A stretch of 6,514 bases of DNA, from positions 1 through 6,514 of the forward strand of contig CALKYB010000168.1 in assembly GCA_938003565.1 (NCBI GenBank). Reading direction: 5' to 3'. Below, piece by piece: positions 1-6,071 of this stretch. This DNA is from an uncultured bacterium. Its GTDB lineage: Bacteria; Bdellovibrionota_C; UBA2361; SZUA-149; CALKYB01. The number at the start of each line of letters is the position of its first letter. The first letter of the stretch is position 1. Both the position numbers and the translations under genes were made by a program. Under the pieces are notes generated by a model. The model made no database searches, was not told the origin of the DNA, and saw nothing but the letters and a program-made list of their open reading frames with translations.

Positions 1-1
1 A

Positions 2-1558
2 ACTGATAAGCGCCCGAAGAGGGATCAAGAGTTTGAGTTAGTTCGAGTGGTTGAGCTTGCAGTAGAAAAAGTCACCGAGCACAGCAGCTATTTTGCAAAA
101 AGGGAGCTAGTTCGATTTGCAGCGGAAAATGCCCAGGGGAGGGGAGTTGGGGCAGAGAGGGTTGTTTTGGAAGCTGAAAAGCATCTTCAAAATTCAAATC
201 ACATAGTCGCCTTGGGGCAAAACAAGGGAGAGTTTCGATACACTACGAAAGAAATACTTGAGCTTGAGAAGAAGATGCTTGGCAGCGTCGAGACTCTCAA
301 ACAGCGAGAAGCCTGCCTGGTAAACAAGTCAGTTTTAGATCGAACAATTGCTTCTCGGCCTACCATTAAACCCGAACAAGTTTATGCGTTAAAGCACATA
401 ACCAGATCCCCTGGGAGTATAAAGGTGGTCTCTGGCATGGCAGGAACTGGAAAATCTTATCTTCTAGGTGCTGCTAGAGAAGCCTGGGAGATGTCTGGGC
501 TAAAGGTCCTCGGAGCTGTCCTGTCTGGGAAAGCTGCTGAAGGGCTTCAAGAAGGTTCAGGTATCTCGAGCAACACAATTCACAAAACCCTTCAGCTTGT
601 TGATTCAGGGGAGCTGAAACTTGGGGCTAGATCGGTCCTAGTAATTGACGAAGCTGCCATGGTTGGCACTCGCTTAATGGAGAAGTTAACAAGTCTCGCT
701 GCTTCGTCTGGCGCACAACTAGTTCTAGTAGGGGACGCTAAACAGCTTCAGCCAGTAGATGCAGGTGGCCCATTTGCTGAAATTGCCAAGAGAGTAGGGG
801 AGAGTAGGCTAGAGGATATTCAGCGGCAAGAAAGTATCTGGGCAAGAAACGCAGTCCATGATTTTGCGGCTGGTAGGTCTAGCCAAGGGCTAGAGGCTTA
901 CGCCAAGCGAGGACTACTTGATGTAGCTGACACAAAAGCTGAGTCCATCACTTCGCTTATAAAAGCTTGGCGAGAGAAAGGAATCTCAGAGCCAGGTCAA
1001 AACATTATTATAGCTGGGACAAACCAAGATAGCTCGAGGCTTAATTTGTTAGCCCAGGAGCAGAGGCGTGTTGCTGGGGTGCTTGGGAGGGATTCACTAT
1101 CAGTTGGCCCGGATGAATTTTACGTGAATGACAGAGTTCTCTTTACCAAAAATTCTAGAGCTTATTTGGTGAAGAATGGAAGCCTAGGAACAATCAAAAA
1201 GGTTAACTCAAGAAAGCAGGAGCTAACGGTTTGTCTAGACAATGGTTTAGAGACAAAAATTTCCATAAACCAATACGACCACCTTAAGCTTGGCTACAGC
1301 ATTACAACTCACAAATCCCAGGGAATGACAGCGGAGAACAGTTTTCTTCTTGTCGGCGGCCCTATGCAGGACCGAGAGCTTTCCTACGTCCAACTCTCCA
1401 GGGCTAAAAAACAAGCAAGGATATTCACTGACCGTTTGCAAGCAGGGGATAAGCTAACAGACCTAGCAAGGCAAATGGCCAGTAGCAGGCAGAAGAATCT
1501 CGCGATTTCAATACCAAGAAAACCTAGTAGAAAATTGAGGATAACAAGGAATATGTAA
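2..1558 (+). CDS. Conjugative relaxase-helicase, C-terminal part (MobF TraI/TrwC-like), 5' truncated by window
   Basis: The reading frame is already open at the first bases of the window, so this is the 3' part of a larger gene. The GTG at 47 is only the first in-frame start codon and is unlikely to be the true start. Counting from that codon, the visible part is an SF1B RecD-like helicase: Walker A GMAGTGKS at residues 130-137, Walker B VLVIDEAA around 197-204, motif III GDAKQLQPV at 229-237, motif V GYSITTHKSQGMT at 416-428, and motif VI YVQLSRAKK at 447-455 with the expected arginine. Ahead of it, residues 1-80 resemble the linker typical of TrwC/TraI proteins, ending in a YTTKEILELE segment. 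In this family an N-terminal relaxase nicks oriT and the helicase unwinds the transferred strand in the cytoplasm. The relaxase domain is off-window, so MobF is inferred; a rhizobial TraA (MobQ) protein carries a similar helicase. The stop overlaps the next start by one base. Confidence 0.92.
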   Translation, partial: TDKRPKRDQEFELVRVVELAVEKVTEHSSYFAKRELVRFAAENAQGRGVGAERVVLEAEKHLQNSNHIVALGQNKGEFRYTTKEILELEKKMLGSVETLKQREACLVNKSVLDRTIASRPTIKPEQVYALKHITRSPGSIKVVSGMAGTGKSYLLGAAREAWEMSGLKVLGAVLSGKAAEGLQEGSGISSNTIHKTLQLVDSGELKLGARSVLVIDEAAMVGTRLMEKLTSLAASSGAQLVLVGDAKQLQPVDAGGPFAEIAKRVGESRLEDIQRQESIWARNAVHDFAAGRSSQGLEAYAKRGLLDVADTKAESITSLIKAWREKGISEPGQNIIIAGTNQDSSRLNLLAQEQRRVAGVLGRDSLSVGPDEFYVNDRVLFTKNSRAYLVKNGSLGTIKKVNSRKQELTVCLDNGLETKISINQYDHLKLGYSITTHKSQGMTAENSFLLVGGPMQDRELSYVQLSRAKKQARIFTDRLQAGDKLTDLARQMASSRQKNLAISIPRKPSRKLRITRNM

Positions 1559-1560
1559 TG
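1546..1560 (+). promoter_or_regulatory. Coupled stop/start (TAATG) with Shine-Dalgarno for the coupling protein
   Basis: AAGGA at 1546-1550 lies seven bases before the ATG at 1558. The TAA stop of the relaxase (1556-1558) shares its last A with that ATG. This fixes the coupling-protein start and indicates translational coupling of the two transfer genes on one mRNA. Confidence 0.8.
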
Positions 1561-3264
1561 GCCACAAAACCAGAATCAGTTTTAAAGAAGCTCTCTCGTA
1601 TAACGATAGTCATAGTAATAATTGCAACCATAATAATAGCTACGCTCTTTGCTCCTCAATACATCGCTTTAAGCAGTTGGGAGCTAATAGGAGTTCGATT
1701 TGGATCTTCAGTGCTAGTGGCTATAATTGTCTTTTTGACTTACCTAAAGACAGTCTCAGGAGTAAAACTTAAGGATCATCATTTACGGGGCTCTGAGCTA
1801 ATTCCTTTCAGGGCAGCGCTCAAGAAGTCGAAGAAGCTAGCTGGAGCTGCCCGAACCATTTGCTGGGGATTTCTAAATGTACCAGCTTCTGAAGCTACAA
1901 GTCATTTTGCAATCGTTGGGGCCACCGGAAGCGGCAAAACCATGTCGCTTCGAATGTTAATGCAAAGTGTTTTACCTCAAATTGGCCATGGGAATGACGT
2001 AAGGGCCCTAGTCTATGATGCTAAGTCGGACATGCTTCCTATTCTAAAGAACATTTGTCCTCAAACTAGAGTAGTTACTTTGAACCCTTTTGATGCCAGG
2101 TCGGTAGCCTGGGACATGGCAAAGGATGTTACTTCGCCTGCTAGCTGTCAGCAACTGGCCGCTGCCCTAATAAGTAATTTAGGCAAACCAAAAAGTCAGC
2201 CGTATTTTGAGGACACAGCGAGACATTTTCTAACTGGAATTCTTACCGTTTTTAATAAGCGAGCAAAGGGAGTGTGGACATTTCGAGATTTAATGGTTGC
2301 CAAAAGCCGGCCTGAATATGTGAAGGCTATTTTGGGTTGTGAGCCAGAAACTAGAGGTCAATTGGAGCATTTTAGTAGGGAGGATACGGTAAAAGATGTT
2401 TTTTCGACTTTTCAAACTAGTATGGCTCAGTACGAGTTTGTAGCAGCGGCTTGGGACCATGCGAAAGAGAAGGTGAGTTTAGTTGATTGGCTAAATGATG
2501 AGCTTATAATTCTTCTTGGAAATAACTCAATCGCAGCAGAGGCGACAAATGAGATTAATCGGGTAATCTTTCGGAGAATGACTGAGCTTCTCCTTGGCCA
2601 AGAGGAAACGGAGTCGCGGCAGACTTGGGTGTTTCTTGACGAGATACGGGAAGCAGGGAATCTCGATTTACTGGGTAAACTTCTCAACACAGGCCGCTCA
2701 AAAGGGTGCTGTGTTGTCCTCGGATTCCAAGATATAGAAGGAATGCGAGAGGTTTATGGGAATAAAGTAGCAAACGAGCTAGTTGGTCAGTGTAATCACA
2801 AAGCGATCTTAAAACTTAACTCTCCAGAAACAGCCGAGTGGGCGTCTAAGTTGTTTGGAGATCGAGAGGTAGTTGAAAATCGGCGTAGTAGTAACCAGAG
2901 CAATTCCTCTGTTTTTCAGGGTAGCACTACGGAATCAACTGGTAGAGTTCGTAAGCAATTAGTCACCCCAGGTGAGCTGATAAGTTTGCCAAAAGCACAT
3001 CCAAATGTTGGGCTTCGTGGATACTATAGTATTCCTAGGGTTGGATCATTCTATTGTGAGGCTAGAGGTCAGTTAGTTGCAGCGAATTTATTTCCTAAGA
3101 ATAGGGAAGTTAAGGGATTTGTGGGGAGGCCGGAAGAGCATCAAACTCTCAGTGAGTGGGGAAAAGATGACTTGATTAGGCTTGGACTATCTGGTGTTGT
3201 GATTGAAAAAGTAAAAAGTCGATCTACAATGGACCTAGAACAGTTGCGGAAAATTAAATGGTAG
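1558..3264 (+). CDS. traD: Type IV coupling protein (VirD4/TraD/TrwB-like ATPase)
   Basis: This 568-residue protein has the layout of a conjugative coupling protein, the inner-membrane hexameric ATPase that links the relaxosome to the type IV secretion channel. Two hydrophobic segments near the N-terminus (about residues 15-35 and 45-64) are expected membrane spans, followed by a cytoplasmic ATPase. Walker A is GATGSGKT at 121-128 after a HFAIV strand. YDAKSD at 153-158 is a typical coupling-protein motif, Walker B is WVFLDE at 357-362, and GFQDIEGMREVYG at 389-401 matches the sensor region. The length is usual for TrwB/TraD-type proteins without the long acidic F-plasmid tail. The C-terminal segment around residues 476-505 (PKAHPN, then GYYSIPR) recurs as a decayed copy near 5969-6058. 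It follows the relaxase in the order relaxase then coupling protein, the reverse of the R388 trwB-trwC order. The symbol is given by family resemblance. Confidence 0.92.
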   Translation: MATKPESVLKKLSRITIVIVIIATIIIATLFAPQYIALSSWELIGVRFGSSVLVAIIVFLTYLKTVSGVKLKDHHLRGSELIPFRAALKKSKKLAGAARTICWGFLNVPASEATSHFAIVGATGSGKTMSLRMLMQSVLPQIGHGNDVRALVYDAKSDMLPILKNICPQTRVVTLNPFDARSVAWDMAKDVTSPASCQQLAAALISNLGKPKSQPYFEDTARHFLTGILTVFNKRAKGVWTFRDLMVAKSRPEYVKAILGCEPETRGQLEHFSREDTVKDVFSTFQTSMAQYEFVAAAWDHAKEKVSLVDWLNDELIILLGNNSIAAEATNEINRVIFRRMTELLLGQEETESRQTWVFLDEIREAGNLDLLGKLLNTGRSKGCCVVLGFQDIEGMREVYGNKVANELVGQCNHKAILKLNSPETAEWASKLFGDREVVENRRSSNQSNSSVFQGSTTESTGRVRKQLVTPGELISLPKAHPNVGLRGYYSIPRVGSFYCEARGQLVAANLFPKNREVKGFVGRPEEHQTLSEWGKDDLIRLGLSGVVIEKVKSRSTMDLEQLRKIKW

Positions 3265-3309
3265 TAAGGCCAGTAAAGTTTCTATGTTGTAGCGACTAGG
3301 CAGTACGAT

Positions 3310-4188
3310 CTACTTGTCGAGCTTCCCCAGGTTGCTAAAGGTGTCGTCTATTACTGCCATTAGTACCTGTAGACAAATCTTAGCTGTGTGTTCTCGTGGG
3401 CTAAATTTTGAGCTTACTTGCTCGAATGGGTGAATGTAATTCCGAAAATTACGTAGAGTATGGGAGAACTGATGTGTGTCATATTCAATCAACCCTAGCT
3501 CTTTTGCTGTATCGATGTAGTTAGATAAGCTCCAATTTTGAAATTGAAGCACTGTACCATTTTTTTTAGGAGATGATTTTGCTCTGTTAAATGTCGCTGG
3601 ATGGGTAGTAGCAAGCCCTAGGAAGATTCCTTCTAAAGTGCTGCCAGCCATTAAAATTGTACTTAGATATGCTTTGCCTTGATAACATTTTTCTATTTCT
3701 TTAATTCTTAGATCTAGAACTGCACTAACCGTTCCCTCTAAGCCTAGGCCGTGAATAGATACATTTGCGAATTCTCTATCAAGAAATTCGGATTCACTAT
3801 TGCCTTTGTTGACAGGTGTTTCGTCAAATTCAATTTTGTCTAGTTTCTTGAGACTAATATAGCAATTATTCCTAATAATTTTCCATTTATCGAACGCCAA
3901 GTATTGATTGAAATTCTCAATGAGTCGGTCAAGCTCATCAATTTTTCCAATAAAGTTTTTAGGTGAAAAAACTTCTTGGAGGCATTGGGCGATCACTGGG
4001 GTGCCATTTAAATTATTTAGTTTAGCATCAGTATAAACCCAACGTGAAGGAAACCCACTTCCGTAGGTTTCATCTCCCCCAAAGGAGTTGAATAGCTGCA
4101 CAAGTTGAGGGCCGGACCGATACTCAGTTTCCTCGTTGATAAGTTCTCTTAATCGCTCTAAGCTTTTCGTATTGAGGAACATGTACAC
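3310..4188 (-). CDS. HEPN-like protein, candidate abortive-infection RNase
   Basis: I recognise the class but not a named family. The C-terminal half (about residues 165-285) looks like a HEPN helical bundle. It has an AGSTLEGIFLGLA helix near 181-193 and the motif LRNFRNYIHP at 245-254, which gives R246-N247-x5-H253 (Rx6H), the usual metal-independent RNase signature. The N-terminal 110 residues form a separate conserved-looking domain (LFNSFGGDETYGSGFPSRW at 32-50, then LNGTP at 60-64) that I cannot name. A variable linker runs from about 115 to 145. No signal peptide or membrane span is seen. HEPN proteins of this sort are common in abortive-infection and toxin-antitoxin loci, so an RNA-cleaving defence role is inferred. 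The start is GTG at 4188, with AGG six bases upstream, or ATG at 4182 (290 residues). It converges on the coupling-protein gene with only 45 bases between, and diverges from the DprA-like operon. Base composition is more AT-rich than the transfer genes, consistent with acquired cargo. An 8-base A run on the coding strand at 3560-3567 codes a Pro-Lys-Lys-Asn stretch. Confidence 0.7.
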   Translation of the reverse strand: MYMFLNTKSLERLRELINEETEYRSGPQLVQLFNSFGGDETYGSGFPSRWVYTDAKLNNLNGTPVIAQCLQEVFSPKNFIGKIDELDRLIENFNQYLAFDKWKIIRNNCYISLKKLDKIEFDETPVNKGNSESEFLDREFANVSIHGLGLEGTVSAVLDLRIKEIEKCYQGKAYLSTILMAGSTLEGIFLGLATTHPATFNRAKSSPKKNGTVLQFQNWSLSNYIDTAKELGLIEYDTHQFSHTLRNFRNYIHPFEQVSSKFSPREHTAKICLQVLMAVIDDTFSNLGKLDK

Positions 4189-4221
4189 AAATTGCCTGCC
4201 TATATTGGGATTCTAGAACCA

Positions 4222-4274
4222 AGATAAAAATGGACTTCTGATAACAGTAAACAGCATCTTAACTGTTTTTATCT
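4222..4274. repeat. Discontinuous inverted repeat, possible operator
   Basis: AGATAAAAA at 4222-4230 is the exact reverse complement of TTTTTATCT at 4266-4274. Inside it, ACAGT at 4244-4248 is the reverse complement of ACTGT at 4262-4266, directly next to the outer right arm. A folded strand would have a 9-bp outer stem (sharing one base with the inner arm), a bulge of about 13 bases on the left side only, and a 13-base loop. It lies between two divergent genes, so an operator bound by one of the encoded proteins is a natural inference; it could equally be an RNA leader structure. Confidence 0.45.
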
Positions 4275-4318
4275 AATGCGCAATAAAATCATGTAATAAT
4301 TTTTCCTTAAATGTTGGA

Positions 4319-4346
4319 TTACAAAATCGTATATTTTAGTTATGAT
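4319..4346 (+). promoter_or_regulatory. Candidate sigma70-type promoter for the DprA-PRTase operon
   Basis: TATGAT at 4341-4346 matches the -10 consensus at five of six positions. TTACAA at 4319-4324 is a weak -35 box (three of six) at a 16-bp spacing. Transcription would start near 4353, leaving a leader of about 30 bases before the ATG at 4383. The weak -35 box would suit a regulated promoter; the call is tentative. Confidence 0.35.
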
Positions 4347-4382
4347 AAGGGAGTTTAGACGAATTGTTTATGGTTTCTACTA

Positions 4383-5279
4383 ATGTCTTGTGAACTACCA
4401 GAATTTGAGATAGATGCGCTAAGTCCTGCTAAGGAGATCGTCGCCTATGAATATCTTTGGACAAAGTTCCCCACGGTCAAGAAAATTTCAGATTTTTTTA
4501 GGAAACATAACCATATCTCTCCTTCATTGTTGACAGATGTTTTAGGTGTGAATAGTGAAACTCTTTTAGAATTACGCCAAAAGCTAGATCGACTATACTC
4601 ATTTGATTGTTTTACGGCGCTTTTTTTTCGAGACTTTGAGTATCCAAATAGACTTCGAGAGGCAGAGCACCCTGTTGAGGTTTTATATTCTAGAGGGAAT
4701 TTAGACCTTTTATCTTCTAAGTCGGTTTCAATTGTTGGTGCCAGAAATGCATCTAGTGCTGGAATCAAACGAGCTGCTAAGTTGGCACGGATGATGGTTG
4801 AGAATGACTTTACTGTGATGTCAGGTTTAGCTGCTGGAATTGATAAGGTTGCTCATCAAGCTGCGATTGAAGCGGGAGGTCAAACAATTGCAGTGCTTGG
4901 TACTTCGTTGGACGAATATTATCCTAAAGAGAATCGAATTTTGCAGGATAGGATTATTAAAGATTTCTTGGTAGTTTCACAAGTTCCTTTTTATCAGTCC
5001 AAAAATATTCCTTTTAAGCAAAAACGTTGGTTTTTCCCAGAACGTAATAAGACGATGTCGGCACTTAGTGAAGCTACTATCATAGTTGAGGCCGGGGAGA
5101 CTAGTGGTACCTTAACTCAGGCCCGTGCTGCCCTTAAGCAAGGGCGTAAACTATTTATTCTTGATTCCTGTTTTAATTCAGGGCTTGATTGGCCGGATAG
5201 GTTTTTGAAAAAGGGCGCAATCAAAGTGGTCGATGGTTCTGAAATAGTTGAAACACTCGGGTATGAATCGAGAGGTTGA
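4383..5279 (+). CDS. shosA: DprA-like Rossmann (SLOG) protein, probable ShosA-type antitoxin/defence component
   Basis: This 298-residue protein carries the DprA/Smf DNA-processing fold. The N-terminal ~100 residues are mostly helical (SPAKEIVAYEYLW at 14-26). The Rossmann core follows: SIVGARNASSAG at 116-127, VMSGLAAGIDKVAH at 145-158, GGQTIAVLGT at 165-174, YYPKENRIL at 179-187, FPERNKTMSALS at 218-229, and IIVEAGETSGTLTQA at 233-247. These are the conserved DprA signatures. It stops soon after the core, so the C-terminal winged helix seen in many housekeeping DprA proteins is absent. Housekeeping DprA binds single-stranded DNA and loads RecA. Here the immediate partner is a phosphoribosyltransferase, the ShosTA arrangement, in which the DprA-like protein is reported as the antitoxin. 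The ATG at 4383 has no Shine-Dalgarno close by, and an in-frame stop at 4356-4358 excludes an earlier ATG or GTG. Two T runs (7-8 bases) lie in the gene. Family membership is clear; the ShosA role is inferred from the pairing. Confidence 0.85.
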   Translation: MSCELPEFEIDALSPAKEIVAYEYLWTKFPTVKKISDFFRKHNHISPSLLTDVLGVNSETLLELRQKLDRLYSFDCFTALFFRDFEYPNRLREAEHPVEVLYSRGNLDLLSSKSVSIVGARNASSAGIKRAAKLARMMVENDFTVMSGLAAGIDKVAHQAAIEAGGQTIAVLGTSLDEYYPKENRILQDRIIKDFLVVSQVPFYQSKNIPFKQKRWFFPERNKTMSALSEATIIVEAGETSGTLTQARAALKQGRKLFILDSCFNSGLDWPDRFLKKGAIKVVDGSEIVETLGYESRG

Positions 5280-5931
5280 GAAACATCGCTGGAGGCAGAT
5301 AGATAGTACGCAGCAGCTTGCCCATTGCGATAAAGATTTCTCACGTCACTTGTATTATGCGCGAATTTTGACAGTCCGACGAAGTTACTCTTATTCTGAA
5401 ACTAACCAGTTGATTCGGAATTTAAAAAAGTCAGTTGATAGCAACCAGGCTCAGTTGGCTTATAAAGAGCAAGCTATCTCTAAGATGGTAGATGAGTGTA
5501 CGGAGCTCTTGTCCGATGTAGATGTTTCAAGAAGTGAGGTGGTTTTGATTCCCGTTCCTTCCTCTAAAACTATTGATGATCCTTTATATGATAATCGGAT
5601 TGAGAGAGTGACGCAGGGGGTGGAAATGAGGTTAAAAGGTTTCTTGTCCTGTAGTATTTTGCAGCGGACGAAAACTATTGAACCTCAACATCAATCACAA
5701 TCTAAGAGGGATGTTAACGTTCAGCAGTCGTCAATGGAAGTTGCTGAAGGAGTTAAAAACTTGGCTAATAGGAGGGTTATTCTGGTAGACGATGTGATTA
5801 CAAGTGGAGCTACTGTGCAAGCATGCTGTAATCTCATTTCTGAATACGTTACGGCGGATCAAATTATTGGAATTTTCTGGGCGAAAGCTCAAGAGCCACC
5901 GATAGCAGAAGAGTTTGATCAATTGTTCTAG
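5263..5931 (+). CDS. shosT: Type I phosphoribosyltransferase, probable ShosT-type toxin
   Basis: This 222-residue protein has the PRPP-binding loop of type I phosphoribosyltransferases, VILVDDVITSGAT at residues 172-184, with paired acidic residues D176/D177 and the Gly-x-Thr end. A second family-like segment, LIPVPSSKTIDD at 95-106, forms the preceding core strand. The first 90 residues are charged and helical and are not recognised. Type I enzymes normally transfer a ribose phosphate from PRPP to a base. ComF-like proteins and the ShosT toxin share this fold, and the true substrate is not predictable from sequence. It overlaps the DprA-like gene by 17 bases (ATG 5263, stop of the upstream gene at 5277-5279), so translation is very likely coupled, as expected for an antitoxin-toxin pair. 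I chose ATG 5263 over an in-frame TTG at 5248; neither has a clear Shine-Dalgarno. No membrane span or signal peptide is seen. Assignment to the PRTase fold is firm, the toxin role is inferred. Confidence 0.82.
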   Translation: MNREVEKHRWRQIDSTQQLAHCDKDFSRHLYYARILTVRRSYSYSETNQLIRNLKKSVDSNQAQLAYKEQAISKMVDECTELLSDVDVSRSEVVLIPVPSSKTIDDPLYDNRIERVTQGVEMRLKGFLSCSILQRTKTIEPQHQSQSKRDVNVQQSSMEVAEGVKNLANRRVILVDDVITSGATVQACCNLISEYVTADQIIGIFWAKAQEPPIAEEFDQLF

Positions 5932-5942
5932 AGAGGGCGAAA

Positions 5943-6071
5943 ATGATAACCCTATTTTCATTGTTTTTGGTTTTCCTTCTGCCTATCCTGATCTTGAGAT
6001 TCATGGTTACTATAGTATACCTCGGATCAGCTCTTATGGGTTTCAAGCTAGTGGTGAAAAAGCTGGGTTAG
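5943..6071 (+). CDS. Possible small membrane peptide (42 aa), overprinted on coupling-protein remnant
   Basis: A short ATG-initiated frame begins 11 bases after the PRTase stop. It is preceded by AGAGGG at 5932-5937 at a five-base spacing, the best ribosome-binding site in the cargo. The 42-residue product is strongly hydrophobic over residues 2-34, with few charges until a basic end (VVKKLG), so it could be one or two membrane spans with a cytoplasmic basic tail. It would be the third gene of the DprA-PRTase operon. Against it, the same bases read one frame over resemble the C-terminus of a coupling protein, and T-rich DNA readily yields hydrophobic translations by chance. I recognise no family. 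Confidence 0.3.
   Translation: MITLFSLFLVFLLPILILRFMVTIVYLGSALMGFKLVVKKLG
5969..6058 (+). pseudogene. Remnant of a second TraD-like coupling protein (C-terminal fragment)
   Basis: Translated in the frame of 5969, these 30 codons align without gaps to residues 476-505 of the coupling protein at 1558-3264 (bases 2983-3072). By eye 13 of 30 residues are identical, including the run GYYSIPR, and about nine more are conservative (N/D, V/L, L/I, F/Y, Q/E). The DNA is about 57 of 90 identical, and many differences fall in third codon positions (CCA/CCT, GCA/GCC, GGA/GGT), the mark of divergence while coding. No Walker motifs or start with a ribosome-binding site precede it in this frame; the frame runs to a stop at 6095-6097. 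It is therefore a broken 3' fragment of a diverged homologue, not a recent duplicate. Confidence 0.6.

Larger units (their letters stand above)
4189..4382. promoter_or_regulatory. Divergent, AT-rich control region between HEPN gene and DprA-like operon
   Basis: This is the only sizeable intergenic region inside the cargo and must hold promoters for both directions. It is strongly AT-rich (14 of 60 bases are G or C in 4261-4320). It contains a discontinuous inverted repeat (4222-4274), a plausible plus-strand promoter (4319-4346) and a purine-rich AAGGGAG at 4347-4353. I found no convincing minus-strand promoter; TAGAAT and TATAGG hexamers on that strand lack a well-placed -35 box. Both transcription units could share one operator here. 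Confidence 0.55.

Noticed and set aside
1247..1441. Minus-strand open frame inside the relaxase helicase region
   Set aside because: It lies opposite motifs V and VI of a clear helicase and has no recognisable motif or ribosome-binding site; it is a shadow frame.
2427..2690. Minus-strand open frame of 87 codons inside the coupling-protein gene
   Set aside because: It is Ser/Arg-rich shadow translation opposite the Walker B region, with no supporting start signal.
3265..3309. Possible bidirectional terminator between the convergent coupling-protein and HEPN genes
   Set aside because: Only 4-base complementary arms are visible and no T run follows; there is not enough to call a terminator.
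4189..4382. CRISPR-like or iteron-like direct repeats in the AT-rich control region
   Set aside because: Only short A/T-rich similarities (AAAATC followed by A/G then T) recur; there is no regular unit or spacing.
4445..4768. Minus-strand open frame of 107 codons opposite the DprA-like gene
   Set aside because: The plus strand encodes well-conserved DprA motifs here, and the minus translation shows no domain.
5117..5344. Minus-strand open frame across the DprA-PRTase junction
   Set aside because: It is opposite the DprA core end and the coupled start of the PRTase; no motif, no start signal.
5731..6046. Two minus-strand open frames opposite the PRTase 3' end and the remnant
   Set aside because: They are antisense to the PRPP-binding loop and to the coupling-protein fragment, and their translations look random.
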